Positions 1 to 8,652 are shown, counted from the first letter of the stretch. The stretch is DNA of 64,000 nt from Fischerella sp. CENA71 (GCA_024239075.1 JANBVI010000053.1:62001-126000); one strand, 5' to 3'. Notes: a model not told the origin generated them from the sequence alone. Numbers and translations are program-made.

Positions 1-577
1 AAACTTCTACAGGTAAACGGTTAACCAAATCAATAACTGTACATATTTTTCCTGCTAAGTGACCTGTTTTCAAGTCTTCTAGGCTTTTGAGCTTGCGAAA
101 TAATGCTTCGAGAGTAGACCCGTCAGCAATCCAAATTCGCTCAAAATTATTCAGTGCAAACTGAACACTATCTGGTAGAGGTCGTCTAATTCTTTGCTGC
201 CAATTGAGTTGTAAACGAGGTAGTAAATCTTTAAATACTCGCTCAAACAATTCAGCAGGAAATACTAAAAATCTTTGGGCAAGAGATTGTTGAGCCACAT
301 TGGTTGCATGACACCATAATAAATCTTCTCTTGCCAATAAACGATTTAGTTCTTGTACTCCAGGAACTTGTCGCCACAATAAAGTTAATACTGCGGCTAC
401 CATCATAGATAAATTAATAATTCTATCTCGTAATCCTAATTGCTTGTAATATTTTTGTTGATTAAAGATAGCAGGAGTTAATAACGCTTCTAAGTGGGCA
501 GCAATCGCTTCATTATCTATAGTAGGAGTATGATGTTTTTGTGTGTGGTCAGAGTTGTGTTTTGGTCGCTTGGGCAT
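1..577 (-). CDS. IS4-family DDE transposase, N-terminal part (cut by window edge)
   Basis: Reading the minus strand from an ATG at 577 gives about 192 codons that run off the window at position 1. The product starts MPKRPKHNSD and contains IADGSTLEALFRKL at about residues 150-163, which matches the region around the first catalytic Asp of IS4-type DDE transposases, followed by GHLAGKICTVIDL. The rest of the DDE triad and the other end of the element lie outside the window, so intactness cannot be judged. No terminal inverted repeat could be assigned with confidence in the 578-700 region. Family call is moderately secure. Confidence 0.75.
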   Translation of the reverse strand, partial: MPKRPKHNSDHTQKHHTPTIDNEAIAAHLEALLTPAIFNQQKYYKQLGLRDRIINLSMMVAAVLTLLWRQVPGVQELNRLLAREDLLWCHATNVAQQSLAQRFLVFPAELFERVFKDLLPRLQLNWQQRIRRPLPDSVQFALNNFERIWIADGSTLEALFRKLKSLEDLKTGHLAGKICTVIDLVNRLPVEV

Positions 578-713
578 GGCGGTAAACCAAACTTTTTTGT
601 GAACTCGCCTAACTTATGAATTTACCGAATAATCTTGCCCAATTTTGATAAAAGTATTCGGTCGTTACAATAGTTTTTAAATGAAGATTTCAGCTATTCA
701 AAAGTTTATTGAT

Positions 714-790
714 AATGATAATCAAAAAACTGGGGGAAGGAGGCGAGCGTCGCTCGCCTCCTTCCCCCACCCCTACGCACGATTATCATT
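714..790. repeat. Nested perfect palindrome (18-bp G-rich arms)
   Basis: An 18-nt arm (732-749, GGGGGAAGG then AGGCGAGCG) is followed after one base by its exact reverse complement (751-768). Outside it a second pair, AATGATAATC at 714-723 and GATTATCATT at 781-790, is also perfectly inverted. The element lies between the transposase start and the 3' end of the phosphatase gene. It could be a small palindromic mobile element, a cruciform, or a bidirectional terminator; the sequence alone does not decide. Confidence 0.8.
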
Positions 791-876
791 CTTATTTAAA
801 TTATTTTGAGTATTTTAACGGATTGACAAAATACTTTTATCTTAACCTCTCACGGATGAATTAAATTAACCACCAA

Positions 877-2517
877 CTACTTCAATTTAAACTCATCAAA
901 TTTAATTACCTGTGAATCTGGCTTGCGGGTATCAAAACGATAGCTGCTAACAGTACCCGTAGCTGTATCAAAGATACTAAAAACAGTAATTTCGTTACTG
1001 CTGATATAGGGCATCGGTTGACCATTTTCAGCTAATATTGGCGAAATTGTAGGTGTGACTGGTTCTAATCCCCAGGGATCACCACTTGGCACATAATCCT
1101 GACTTTCCCAAGGTGGTAAATTTCTGCGTGTTCTGTCACCGTACGCAGCACCGTAAGAATTACCAACATTAGAAGTTTCTAAAAAGTGCATTCCCGATGG
1201 ACTGCAAAACCGATTCCATAAATGGGAATGACCAAAAAATACTAACTGCACTTCGGCTGCTTCTAATAATGGCAGCACATCGCGAATAATATAATCTGCT
1301 TGTTTAGGATATTCATAACGCACTGCCTGAATGTTACCAGTTTCATCTCGTTCAATAATCTGTACGGGATCAGTATAAGCAGGGACAATATTATCACCTA
1401 AAGTATGAGGCGGATGATGCAGCATCACGACTTTATATTTGGCTTGTTTAAATTCAGGATTATTAAGTTCTTGCACTAACCAATTGTATTGTTCGCTTCC
1501 TTTAGCTATTGGTTCGTAGATGTGCTGTCCGTAACCCCAGTTTTCAGGATTGTGTAATTCTAGTTCTGGTTCGCCGTATTTTCCTTTGTACTTACCTTCA
1601 TTAGTGATATAGCGCCACATGTTGGTAACATAAAGTACTACTAAACGCACATCACCAAAGCTGATTGCGTAGTAAGTTTTTCTATCAGGTAAAGTAAAAA
1701 TTTCTTCGTAGGTATCGGTATTAAAAGAATTTTCTTTGAGGGATTTCTCCCCATATAATTTGAGGGCTGCTGTACGGGGAATAGTGTCGTTAAATTCTTC
1801 GTTTAAGCTACCTGTTTTTCCATACCTTCCCATGATTTCGTGATTCCCAATGCAAGTAAACATGGGTGCGTGTTGAATAATTTCTCCGCCAGTGTAGCTT
1901 GTTTTTATACCATTATGCTCTAGTTGATAATTCGCACGACCTTGTAAACAAGGGAAAAATGCACCACCCCGCTGATCATCAAACCATTCACTGGCGCGAT
2001 CGGGAATATTGACCAAATCACCAGCAAACCAAACTGCATCTACTTGTCCAACTGTTTCTACAACCTTTTGTAAATTTGTCGCTACCATCGGCTTGATTTG
2101 ATGATCAGAGGTGAGGAGAATTTTGAGTGGTGTATTGGCTACAGGAGTAGGCGCAAGGCTAAACACATCACTACTGACACTTTGGTCATCTTCTCGTACA
2201 CTCGTAACTTGATAAGCAATTTTGGTGTTGGGAATTAAACCTGTTACTTTGGCTTCATGTCTCCAAATATGACGTTGAACGGGATGTTGATAAACTTGTC
2301 CATCTTGGGTTTGGTTTCCGACTCTTGATTGTTGATCTTCACGAGTGCGGCTAAGTTTAGTTGTGGTGGCTAAAACTTTTGTCGCTAAATTTTCACCATA
2401 GGAAACTAGATGTTTGTTACCAGCAAATTCAGTAAACCACACAACTCGTACTGAATTTGGAGTTGGGAGTTGCAGAAATGGATCAGTTAGCAACTGGGGT
2501 GGTGAAGTCATATTCAT
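877..2517 (-). CDS. Calcineurin-like metallophosphatase with N-terminal Fn3-like domain
   Basis: A 546-residue protein with the motif set of binuclear metallophosphoesterases, related to purple acid phosphatases: Asp138 in LLTSDHQ, GD at 166-167, GNHE at 224-227, HHPPH near 367-371, and GHSH at 429-432. Residues about 15-125 resemble the fibronectin-III-like domain that precedes the catalytic domain in this family. I see no clear signal peptide. The substrate is unknown; a phosphate ester is likely. Two start codons lie close together (2517 and 2511). Both are preceded on the coding strand only by C-rich heptamer repeats, with no Shine-Dalgarno sequence. Confidence 0.85.
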   Translation of the reverse strand: MNMTSPPQLLTDPFLQLPTPNSVRVVWFTEFAGNKHLVSYGENLATKVLATTTKLSRTREDQQSRVGNQTQDGQVYQHPVQRHIWRHEAKVTGLIPNTKIAYQVTSVREDDQSVSSDVFSLAPTPVANTPLKILLTSDHQIKPMVATNLQKVVETVGQVDAVWFAGDLVNIPDRASEWFDDQRGGAFFPCLQGRANYQLEHNGIKTSYTGGEIIQHAPMFTCIGNHEIMGRYGKTGSLNEEFNDTIPRTAALKLYGEKSLKENSFNTDTYEEIFTLPDRKTYYAISFGDVRLVVLYVTNMWRYITNEGKYKGKYGEPELELHNPENWGYGQHIYEPIAKGSEQYNWLVQELNNPEFKQAKYKVVMLHHPPHTLGDNIVPAYTDPVQIIERDETGNIQAVRYEYPKQADYIIRDVLPLLEAAEVQLVFFGHSHLWNRFCSPSGMHFLETSNVGNSYGAAYGDRTRRNLPPWESQDYVPSGDPWGLEPVTPTISPILAENGQPMPYISSNEITVFSIFDTATGTVSSYRFDTRKPDSQVIKFDEFKLK

Positions 2518-2518
2518 T

Positions 2519-2655
2519 GGGGATAGGGGATCGGGGATCGGGGATCGGGGATCGGGGATCGGGGATCGGGGATTGGAAGAGACTTGTCAAATAATTCTCC
2601 CCACATTTCCCACACCCCCCACACCCCCCACACTCCCCACACTTCCCCTTTCTCT
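2519..2655. repeat. STRR arrays: GGGGATC heptamers and a CCCACA-type C-rich array
   Basis: Eight consecutive 7-bp units from 2519 to 2574 read GGGGATA, six exact GGGGATC, then GGGGATT. A second low-complexity array built on CCCCACA/CCCCCACA units follows at about 2600-2646. Heptameric STRR sequences are well known from heterocystous cyanobacteria. Here the first array forms the entire sequence immediately 5' of the phosphatase start codon. Confidence 0.9.
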
Positions 2656-2663
2656 CTAAATCT

Positions 2664-3095
2664 TCAATTACCAATATCTTCGTTCCATAGTTCTGGATTT
2701 TGTTGAATAAATTCACTCATCATTTTTTCGCATTCTTCTAAGTCTAAATCAATGACTTCGACGCCACGGGATACCATAAATTCTTTGGCGCCAGGAAAAG
2801 TTTTGGATTCTGCGGCTATAACTTTTTTGATCCCAAATTGCACTACTGCACCAGCACACAAATAGCACGGCATTAAGGTTGAATAGAGTGTTGTACCTTT
2901 GTAGCTGCCAATTCTACCAGCGTTGCGAAGACAATCAATTTCGGCGTGGGTGACAGGATCGTTATCTTGGACGCGCTTGTTATGTCCTCTACCGACAATT
3001 TTGCCATCTTTGACAAGTACAGAACCAATGGGAATCCCACCTTCTTGTCTACCTTGTTTTGCTTCGTCAATAGCAGCTTTCATAAACTCATCCAT
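2664..3095 (-). CDS. Cytosine deaminase, fungal Fcy1-like (CDA superfamily)
   Basis: A zinc-dependent base deaminase, 143 residues from the ATG at 3095, chosen because AGGAG lies just upstream on the coding strand; a longer reading to 3125 adds 10 residues. Zinc/catalytic motifs are HAE (His50, Glu52) and PCYLC (Cys77, Cys80). As I recall yeast cytosine deaminase, the match runs end to end: EGGIPIGSVLV, GRGHNKR, TTLYSTLMPC and the C-terminal WNEDIG. That favours cytosine to uracil conversion over tRNA or guanine deamination. It is divergent from a nucleoside hydrolase whose start codon is only 18 bp away, which supports joint pyrimidine salvage (inference). Confidence 0.82.
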   Translation of the reverse strand: MDEFMKAAIDEAKQGRQEGGIPIGSVLVKDGKIVGRGHNKRVQDNDPVTHAEIDCLRNAGRIGSYKGTTLYSTLMPCYLCAGAVVQFGIKKVIAAESKTFPGAKEFMVSRGVEVIDLDLEECEKMMSEFIQQNPELWNEDIGN

Positions 3096-3113
3096 TTTTT
3101 TAGTTCTCCTGTT

Positions 3114-4037
3114 ATGTCTAAACAACTTGTATTAATGGATCACGATGGTGGTGTAGATGACTATTTAGCAACTATGCTACTGATGACTGTGGATCATATC
3201 CAACTTCTTGGTGTGGTTGTCACTCCTGCTGATTGCTATATCCAACCTGCTGTGAGTGCTACACGTAAAATCCTCGATTTGATGGGGTGTTCTCATATTC
3301 CCGTTGCAGAAAGTACCGTACGTGGGATAAATCCTTTCCCCTATCTTTATCGTCGTGATTCTTTTGTGGTAGACCATTTCCCAATTCTCAATCAAAGCGA
3401 TCGCATTATTACACCTTTAGTTCCAGAACCTGGTCAGGATTTTATGGTGAAAGTGTTGCGATCGGCACCAGAACCTGTAACGCTAATGGTAACTGGCCCC
3501 CTCACAACGATCGCAACAGCATTAGACAAAGCACCAGATATTGAAGCCAAAATTCAAAAAATTGTCTGGATGGGAGGAGCGTTAAATGTCTCTGGTAATG
3601 TGGAAAAAAATTGGGAACCAGGACAAGATGGTTCAGCAGAATGGAATGTCTATTGGGACGCAGTTTCCGCAGCACGGGTATGGGAAACCCAAATTGAAAT
3701 TATTATGTGTCCTTTAGATTTAACTAATAATGTACCTGTAACATCTGAAATCGTCAAAAAAATGGGACAACAACGTCACTATCCGATTTCAGATTTAGCA
3801 GGACAATGTTATGCATTGGTTATTCCCCAGGATTATTATTTTTGGGACGTACTAGCAACAGCTTATTTAGCTCGCCCAGAATTATATCAACTCCGGGAGT
3901 GGGAAACCGAAATTATTACTTCCGGTCTCAGCCAAGGACGTACAAAAATAGTGTCTGGAGGTCGGAAAATTTACGCGATGGATAAAGTAGATAAAGATGC
4001 TTTTTATGCTTATATTTTGCAACAATGGGCTAGATAA
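3114..4037 (+). CDS. Inosine-uridine-type nucleoside hydrolase
   Basis: A 307-residue nucleoside N-ribohydrolase, which splits nucleosides into base and ribose. The N-terminal MDHDGGVDD (Asp9, Asp11, Asp15, Asp16) is the calcium/ribose-binding DxDxxxDD signature. Further family motifs are VTGPLTTIATAL, KIVWMGGAL, and EWNVYWDA. The ATG at 3114 is preferred because the family begins just before the Asp cluster; the open frame extends upstream only through the antisense of the deaminase gene. I see no good Shine-Dalgarno on this strand. Base preference cannot be read from sequence, but the adjacent cytosine deaminase makes cytidine a plausible substrate. Confidence 0.87.
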   Translation: MSKQLVLMDHDGGVDDYLATMLLMTVDHIQLLGVVVTPADCYIQPAVSATRKILDLMGCSHIPVAESTVRGINPFPYLYRRDSFVVDHFPILNQSDRIITPLVPEPGQDFMVKVLRSAPEPVTLMVTGPLTTIATALDKAPDIEAKIQKIVWMGGALNVSGNVEKNWEPGQDGSAEWNVYWDAVSAARVWETQIEIIMCPLDLTNNVPVTSEIVKKMGQQRHYPISDLAGQCYALVIPQDYYFWDVLATAYLARPELYQLREWETEIITSGLSQGRTKIVSGGRKIYAMDKVDKDAFYAYILQQWAR

Positions 4038-4110
4038 TCAGTTATCAGTTATCAGTTAACAGTTACCAGTTTAATTTGATAACTGGTAACTGATAACTGA
4101 TAACTGATTC
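4038..4110. repeat. STRR hairpin (ATCAGTT / AACTGAT inverted arrays)
   Basis: Direct heptamer repeats of the type TATCAGT are followed by their inverted copies (AACTGATA), giving about 30 bp of self-complementary sequence with a short AT-rich loop near 4072-4078. The array begins directly after the TAG of the nucleoside hydrolase. It may act as a terminator or mRNA 3'-end structure. Confidence 0.8.
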
Positions 4111-4137
4111 ATGCTCGATCCCCAATCCCCCATCCCA

Positions 4138-5007
4138 ATGTTTGGTTTCCTCAATCTCAACAAGCCATTTGATTGGACTTCTCACGACTGTGTGGCGAAG
4201 ACGCGAAAGCTGGTGCGCCTCAAGCGAGTCGGACATGCTGGTACTCTCGACCCAGCAGCAACAGGTGTGTTACCAATTGCACTGGGTAAAGCTACTCGTT
4301 TATTACAATATCTTCCTGGTGAAAAAGCTTATCGAGCGACAATTAGGCTTGGTGTACGTACCACAACTGATGATTTGCAAGGAGAAATTATTACAGAGCA
4401 AAAAGTTACAAATTTAACTTTAGAGACAGTAAAAATTGCACTCCAGCAATTTCAAGGCAAAATTGAGCAAATTCCACCGAGTTACAGCGCCATCCAAGTT
4501 GATGGAAAGCGTTTATATGAATTAGCACGCAAGGGTGAAACGGTAGAAGCACCAGTGCGAACAGTAGAAGTTTTCAAAATAGAGATTTTAGACTGGCGAG
4601 AAGGGAAATTTCCAGAAATAGATGTGGCGATCGCCTGTGGTACGGGAACATATATTAGAGCGATCGCTCGTGATTTGGGTACAGTACTAGAAACTGGTGG
4701 TACTCTCGCAGCTTTGCAACGCACCGCTAGCAGTGGTTTTATACTAGAAAATAGCTTGACATTTACAGAATTAGAAACACAACTACAAGCCGGAACTTTT
4801 CAACCCCTTCTCCCAGATGCAGCTTTGCAACATTTACCTTTGGTTAGCCTAAGCGCACCAGCAGATCAAAAATGGTGTCAAGGTCAGAAGATTGCTTTTG
4901 GAGATAATTCTTCACAAATATTGCGAATTTACTCAGAAGATGGACGCTTTTTGGGAATTGGACAAACAAAAGATGATTTATTGGTTCCTCTGCTTGTTTT
5001 AGTTTGA
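4138..5007 (+). CDS. truB: tRNA pseudouridine(55) synthase TruB
   Basis: A 289-residue enzyme that isomerises U55 of the tRNA T-loop to pseudouridine. The N-terminal [13 protein letters not shown] and the [14 protein letters not shown] motif with catalytic Asp38 are diagnostic; later [12 protein letters not shown] is the second conserved block, and a PUA-like C-terminal region follows. The start at 4138 is chosen because the family begins directly with G-hydrophobic-L-N-K-P; an ATG at 4111 would only add residues encoded by C-rich repeat DNA. Translation starts right after a CCCCAATCCCC array with no Shine-Dalgarno. Confidence 0.93.
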   Translation: MFGFLNLNKPFDWTSHDCVAKTRKLVRLKRVGHAGTLDPAATGVLPIALGKATRLLQYLPGEKAYRATIRLGVRTTTDDLQGEIITEQKVTNLTLETVKIALQQFQGKIEQIPPSYSAIQVDGKRLYELARKGETVEAPVRTVEVFKIEILDWREGKFPEIDVAIACGTGTYIRAIARDLGTVLETGGTLAALQRTASSGFILENSLTFTELETQLQAGTFQPLLPDAALQHLPLVSLSAPADQKWCQGQKIAFGDNSSQILRIYSEDGRFLGIGQTKDDLLVPLLVLV

Positions 5008-5393
5008 TCATTCATATCTTGCACCAACTTTTTGTCCTGCCAAGGAATAAATTAAACTTTACAATATGCCACAGTTCTGCACATATCTTGGCTGATACCT
5101 CGGAAGTCTCTCAATGATATTGTAGGAACAGATTGTGGTTAATCAGACCTTGTATTGTTGAGCTTGCTTCTTTCTCTACATGAGAAAATACGGTTGTGCG
5201 TACAAGTGTAAGAGCAAGCAAGAGAAAACAATGGTAAACCAGCATAGATAAGAAATCGCGATCGCAGATTTACTTTGAAATGCATGTTGGAGTGGTTTAT
5301 TAAACACAGTACTTTTGATTTTGCTAGTCTGCAAAACAAAATCTTTTTTTAAAACTCAAATAAAAAATCTTATATATCTATTCAGGATGAAGA
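5008..5393. other. Intergenic, no supported gene
   Basis: AT-rich spacer between truB and the AAA gene. It has a HIP1-like GCGATCGC site near 5259 and only short spurious open frames. I see no convincing RNA gene or terminator. Confidence 0.5.
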
Positions 5394-6737
5394 ATGAACT
5401 GGGAAGAAGGGTTAGAAATTTTAGATGCAGTTGTTTTTAACAAAAGCAAGAGACACTTAAAAGATGTGGAAATAATTATTCTTCAAGGGTCATGGCAAGG
5501 ACTAAGTTATGATGAAATTGCCAGTAATGAAGCTTATTCAGCCCAATATCTCCGGCAAGATGTAGGTTTCAAACTGTGGAGGTTACTTTCAGAAGTATTA
5601 GGGGAAGAGGTTAGTAAAACTAATTTTCGTGGAGCGATCGAGCGTTATAACTTTAGGAATATAAATATCCTACCAACAGAAATACATCATGATAGTTACA
5701 GTACCATTAAAAATGAATTGGCGCTAGAATACCCAGAAGGTTTAGTGCCACTGAATTCTGCATTTTACATCCAGCGATCGCCATTAGAAGAACGTTGTTA
5801 TGAAACTATTCTCCAAGCAGGTTCTTTAATTCGGATTAAAGCTCCAAAACAAATGGGTAAAACATCTCTGCTTGATAGAATTATCGCTCATTCAAATCAG
5901 AGAGGTTATCATACAGTACGTTTAAACTTGTTGCAAGCAGACGCAACAGTTTTTAGTAATTTGGATAAATTTTTGCGCTGCTTTTGTGCTTATGTTAGTC
6001 ACAAATTAAAACTACCTACTTCATTCAATGAATCTTGGGATGAGTATAGGGGTAGCATTATTAATTGCACTACATATTTTGAAGATTATATTCTGAATCA
6101 AATCAATAATAATTTAGTTTTAGCATTAGATGAAGTAGATAGAGTTTTTCAATATCCTGACATTTCTCAAGGTTTTTTTGCCATGTTACGTAGTTGGCAT
6201 GAAGAAGCAAAAACTGTAGAAATTTGGGAAAAATTACGATTAGCTGTAGTACATTCCACTGAAAACTATGGGTCATTGGATATCAATCAATCACCATTTA
6301 ATGTTGGGTTAGTAGTTGAATTGACAGAGTTTGCTCCAGAACAAATAGAAGACTTAGCCCAGCGTCACCAACTTGATTACAATCCAACCCAAATACAGCA
6401 ATTAATGTCTATGTTTGGAGGACATCCATATTTAATTAGACTGGCACTTTATCACCTTGCAGTTGGGGATTTAACACTGGAAAACTTATTACAAACTGCT
6501 CCCACAAATGCCGGAATTTATGAAGAACATTTACGGCGATTTTTGCATATTTTTCAAGTCAATCCCAGCCTAGCCGAGACATTTATGCAAGTAGTGATGG
6601 CAACAGAACCAGTTGATATAGAAACAATACAAGCGTATCAGTTATATAGTATGGGATTAGTTAAGAGAGTTGGCGATAAATTAGTTCCACGCTGTCAGTT
6701 ATATCAACAATATTTTCGGGAACACTTGAAGATATAG
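5394..6737 (+). CDS. vMAP-like protein: N-terminal HTH plus AAA-like ATPase
   Basis: A 447-residue protein. Residues 1-85 match the HTH-like N-terminal domain that I know from cyanobacterial vWA-MoxR-associated proteins (KDVEIIILQGSWQGLSYDEI, then YLRQDVGFKLWRLLSEVLGE). Residues about 110-440 form an AAA-like (AAA_35) ATPase: Walker A PKQMGKTSLL at 151-160 and Walker B LVLALDEVDR at 241-250, with a C-terminal winged-helix-like part. Such proteins are linked by comparative genomics to predicted multi-component conflict or signalling systems. No vWA or MoxR gene is present nearby, so this copy is either solitary or works with distant partners. Confidence 0.75.
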   Translation: MNWEEGLEILDAVVFNKSKRHLKDVEIIILQGSWQGLSYDEIASNEAYSAQYLRQDVGFKLWRLLSEVLGEEVSKTNFRGAIERYNFRNINILPTEIHHDSYSTIKNELALEYPEGLVPLNSAFYIQRSPLEERCYETILQAGSLIRIKAPKQMGKTSLLDRIIAHSNQRGYHTVRLNLLQADATVFSNLDKFLRCFCAYVSHKLKLPTSFNESWDEYRGSIINCTTYFEDYILNQINNNLVLALDEVDRVFQYPDISQGFFAMLRSWHEEAKTVEIWEKLRLAVVHSTENYGSLDINQSPFNVGLVVELTEFAPEQIEDLAQRHQLDYNPTQIQQLMSMFGGHPYLIRLALYHLAVGDLTLENLLQTAPTNAGIYEEHLRRFLHIFQVNPSLAETFMQVVMATEPVDIETIQAYQLYSMGLVKRVGDKLVPRCQLYQQYFREHLKI

Positions 6738-6826
6738 TATTTGATTGCTGGCTAGTAGATTGAATATTATTAATAACGTTTCATAAGCGGTATACAAGCT
6801 ACAAAATCCGATGATTATGCTCTTTG

Positions 6827-7438
6827 TTACTGTTTTGGTTCCACAATGTCTCCAAAAGACAGAGCATTACTGCCGTTACGTGTGTTGTAAGCCTTGACCA
6901 TAGCAGCTTTCACTATATTCGTATTAAGATCACCATCGGGCGAATCAGAGGTTACTTTACCTCCTAACTCTTGTGTATAGTTCCAAAAAATTACGTCAAA
7001 ATGCACCTTTTTCTTGAGGCGTTGATTATTAAGAAGCTTGAGACAGCCTTCCGCAAACTGCGGATAATTAGAGGATGGGTTGTCTAAGTGGTCACGTAGT
7101 TTAGAATCACTAAAATCTATGTTGACGGTATCTAAAGCCTGTGCCAACTTTTGAGCCGACGCAGAAGCAGATGGAGGAACAGTCGGGACAGGAGTAGTTT
7201 GAGAAGGTGAGCTTGATATTGTAGGAGATTGTGAAAGAGAAGTAGAAGGTGAACTTGATGTTGTAGGAGATTGTGAAGGAGAAGTAGAAGGTGATGGACT
7301 AGGCGAAGATTTGCCGTATATCGTAGCGAATATAGTAACAATACCGCCAATTAACGCTACTGCGATCGCACTAATTGCAGCCCACGCTTCTTTACTAAGA
7401 CCTTGCTGTTTCTCAGATTCTTTTTCTGGTTCGGTCAT
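6827..7438 (-). CDS. Single-TM protein with Ser/Pro-rich stalk and unknown C-terminal domain
   Basis: A 203-residue protein: a charged N-terminus, the helix LSKEAWAAISAIAVALIGGIVTIFATIY (about residues 14-41) as one membrane span, then about 50 residues of SPSPSPSTSPSQ-type low complexity, and a C-terminal soluble domain of about 105 residues (KLAQALDTVNIDFSDSKLRDHL through GDIVEPKQ) that I do not recognise. The N-terminal helix type recurs in cyanobacterial signalling proteins. It follows a 107-residue gene by one base, so the two are very likely co-transcribed. It might bring a sensor or effector-associated domain to the membrane; that is speculation. Confidence 0.6.
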   Translation of the reverse strand: MTEPEKESEKQQGLSKEAWAAISAIAVALIGGIVTIFATIYGKSSPSPSPSTSPSQSPTTSSSPSTSLSQSPTISSSPSQTTPVPTVPPSASASAQKLAQALDTVNIDFSDSKLRDHLDNPSSNYPQFAEGCLKLLNNQRLKKKVHFDVIFWNYTQELGGKVTSDSPDGDLNTNIVKAAMVKAYNTRNGSNALSFGDIVEPKQ

Positions 7439-7439
7439 A

Positions 7440-7763
7440 TTATGTAATCAAAATTCCACTTACTTTGTCTTCACTTATTGCCATCCGGACGACAAATTCA
7501 TCTCCACCATCAGCGAAACTAAGTTTCCACAGATAGATTTGATATTCGTGTTGTTTGAGATTACCGAAGTAAGTAATGTTATAACCCTCTAGCATACGTG
7601 GTGATAGTTGGGAGCTAACCGAGTCAAACATTTCTTTGCTAATCCCTGTCTTATAGTCAGAATCTCCAACTGTCAGGAAAAGTTCGTAATTTGCTGTTGT
7701 TATAGCATCCAAGATTGTCTGTAAACTAGCAATTGTATTTTCTGGAGGATGTGTCAAACTCAT
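7440..7763 (-). CDS. Small conserved hypothetical, possibly NTF2-like
   Basis: A 107-residue soluble protein of unknown function. The pattern (an N-terminal helix, FDSVSSQLSPRMLEGYNITYFGNL, YQIYLWKLSFADGGDEFVVRMAI, VSGILIT) suggests an NTF2/SnoaL-like alpha-plus-beta fold with strands at the C-terminus; this is inferred from pattern only. Its TAA at 7440-7442 is one base before the start of the downstream membrane protein gene, so the two form an operon transcribed leftwards. Confidence 0.6.
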   Translation of the reverse strand: MSLTHPPENTIASLQTILDAITTANYELFLTVGDSDYKTGISKEMFDSVSSQLSPRMLEGYNITYFGNLKQHEYQIYLWKLSFADGGDEFVVRMAISEDKVSGILIT

Positions 7764-7806
7764 AAATTATGCACTTTTAATTAATTCTGGGAATTGTGGT
7801 TAAGTT

Positions 7807-7878
7807 GGTAGGTTGCGTTAGACGCAGGATAAATCTTTAATGCTAAACGAAAAATTCTATTTTGCGTCGTAACCCAAC
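7807..7878. repeat. About 70-bp palindromic element, copy 1
   Basis: Inverted arms GGTTGCGTTAGACGCA (from 7811) and TGCGTCGTAACCCAAC (7863-7878), with an AT-rich middle. A related copy is at 10082-10150, ending in the same GGTAGGTTG...TTAGAC sequence in opposite orientation. No coding capacity; a non-autonomous mobile palindrome is likely. Confidence 0.65.
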
Positions 7879-7916
7879 AGTTGATACGGCTTGATATGGC
7901 TATAATCTGCTCTTCT

Positions 7917-8465
7917 TCATGGGTAGTGTGGGAGGACGAAGTTATATCCTGCTCCTTCATGAGAACCACCCGCAGCACAAGCTCCTGTATTGTCATAACC
8001 GTTGTAAAACATTACTTGACACTTACCACAGAAGCGCCATTCTTCCTGTGTTGTTGATGTTGGCGGTACATCGTGTGGGAGAACAAAATTATATCCGGCT
8101 GCTTTATGAGTACCACCCGCAGGGCAAGCTCCTTTATTGGGATATCCATTGAAAAACATTGCTTGACACTTACGACAAAAGCGCCAATTGTCCTGTGCAT
8201 TTTGTGTTGGCGAACCACCGTAGGGAAGAGCAAACTCAAACCCTGCTGGTTCATGGCTACCACCCGCAGCACAAGCTCCTTTATTATCATAACCATTGTA
8301 AAACATTGCTTGACACTTACGACAGAAGCGCCACCGATCTTGTACTCCACTGGATTGAGCTAAAACAACGGTAGAGAAATCACCAAGCAAGACTGTACCT
8401 ACAGTTCCACCAATGAAACCAACCCCTACCTTCAAAAAGTGACGACGAAAAAGCTCATTAGGCAT
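7917..8465 (-). CDS. Tat-exported protein with three Cys/His repeats, copy A
   Basis: A 182-residue protein. The N-terminus FRRHFLKVGVGFIGGTVGTV is a twin-arginine signal. The mature part is three tandem units of about 45 residues, each W-R-F-C-x-K-C-x2-M-F-[YF]-N-G-Y-x2-[KT]-G-x-C-x-A-G-G-[ST]-H, ending near F-x-L-P. Every unit keeps three Cys and one His, so it could bind a metal or form disulfides. I recall similar repeats as add-on modules in some secreted bacterial proteins but know no firm function. The neighbouring gene at 8653 encodes a paralogue of the same length. AAAAGGAAA lies just upstream of the ATG. Confidence 0.7.
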   Translation of the reverse strand: MPNELFRRHFLKVGVGFIGGTVGTVLLGDFSTVVLAQSSGVQDRWRFCRKCQAMFYNGYDNKGACAAGGSHEPAGFEFALPYGGSPTQNAQDNWRFCRKCQAMFFNGYPNKGACPAGGTHKAAGYNFVLPHDVPPTSTTQEEWRFCGKCQVMFYNGYDNTGACAAGGSHEGAGYNFVLPHYP

Positions 8466-8652
8466 AATATTTTCCTTTTAAATAAAATTTCCAACGATGC
8501 TACTGCATTTTTGATATAGAAGCGATTGCTTATTCTATGGAGCGATCGCACCACCCTGTCTTGAAAAAAGAGTGCTAATTGCCCAATTTTAGTGACGAAC
8601 GGGACTTAAACAAAAATCAATAAGATAAAAGACTAAGATTTAAGGCAAAATC

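Noticed and set aside
2483-2716. Gly/Cys-rich frame through the STRR region (GECGGCGGCG)
   Set aside because: It is translation of C-rich tandem repeats and overlaps two real genes; not a metal-binding peptide.
2946-3113. Long N-terminal extension of the nucleoside hydrolase
   Set aside because: The extra residues are the antisense of the deaminase gene and lack family similarity; the ATG at 3114 sits at the conserved family start.
7919-8374. Several overlapping open frames on the plus strand opposite the Cys/His-repeat gene
   Set aside because: They mirror the repeats of the real minus-strand gene, with Thr/His/Leu-rich text, no start signals and no domain; antisense shadows.
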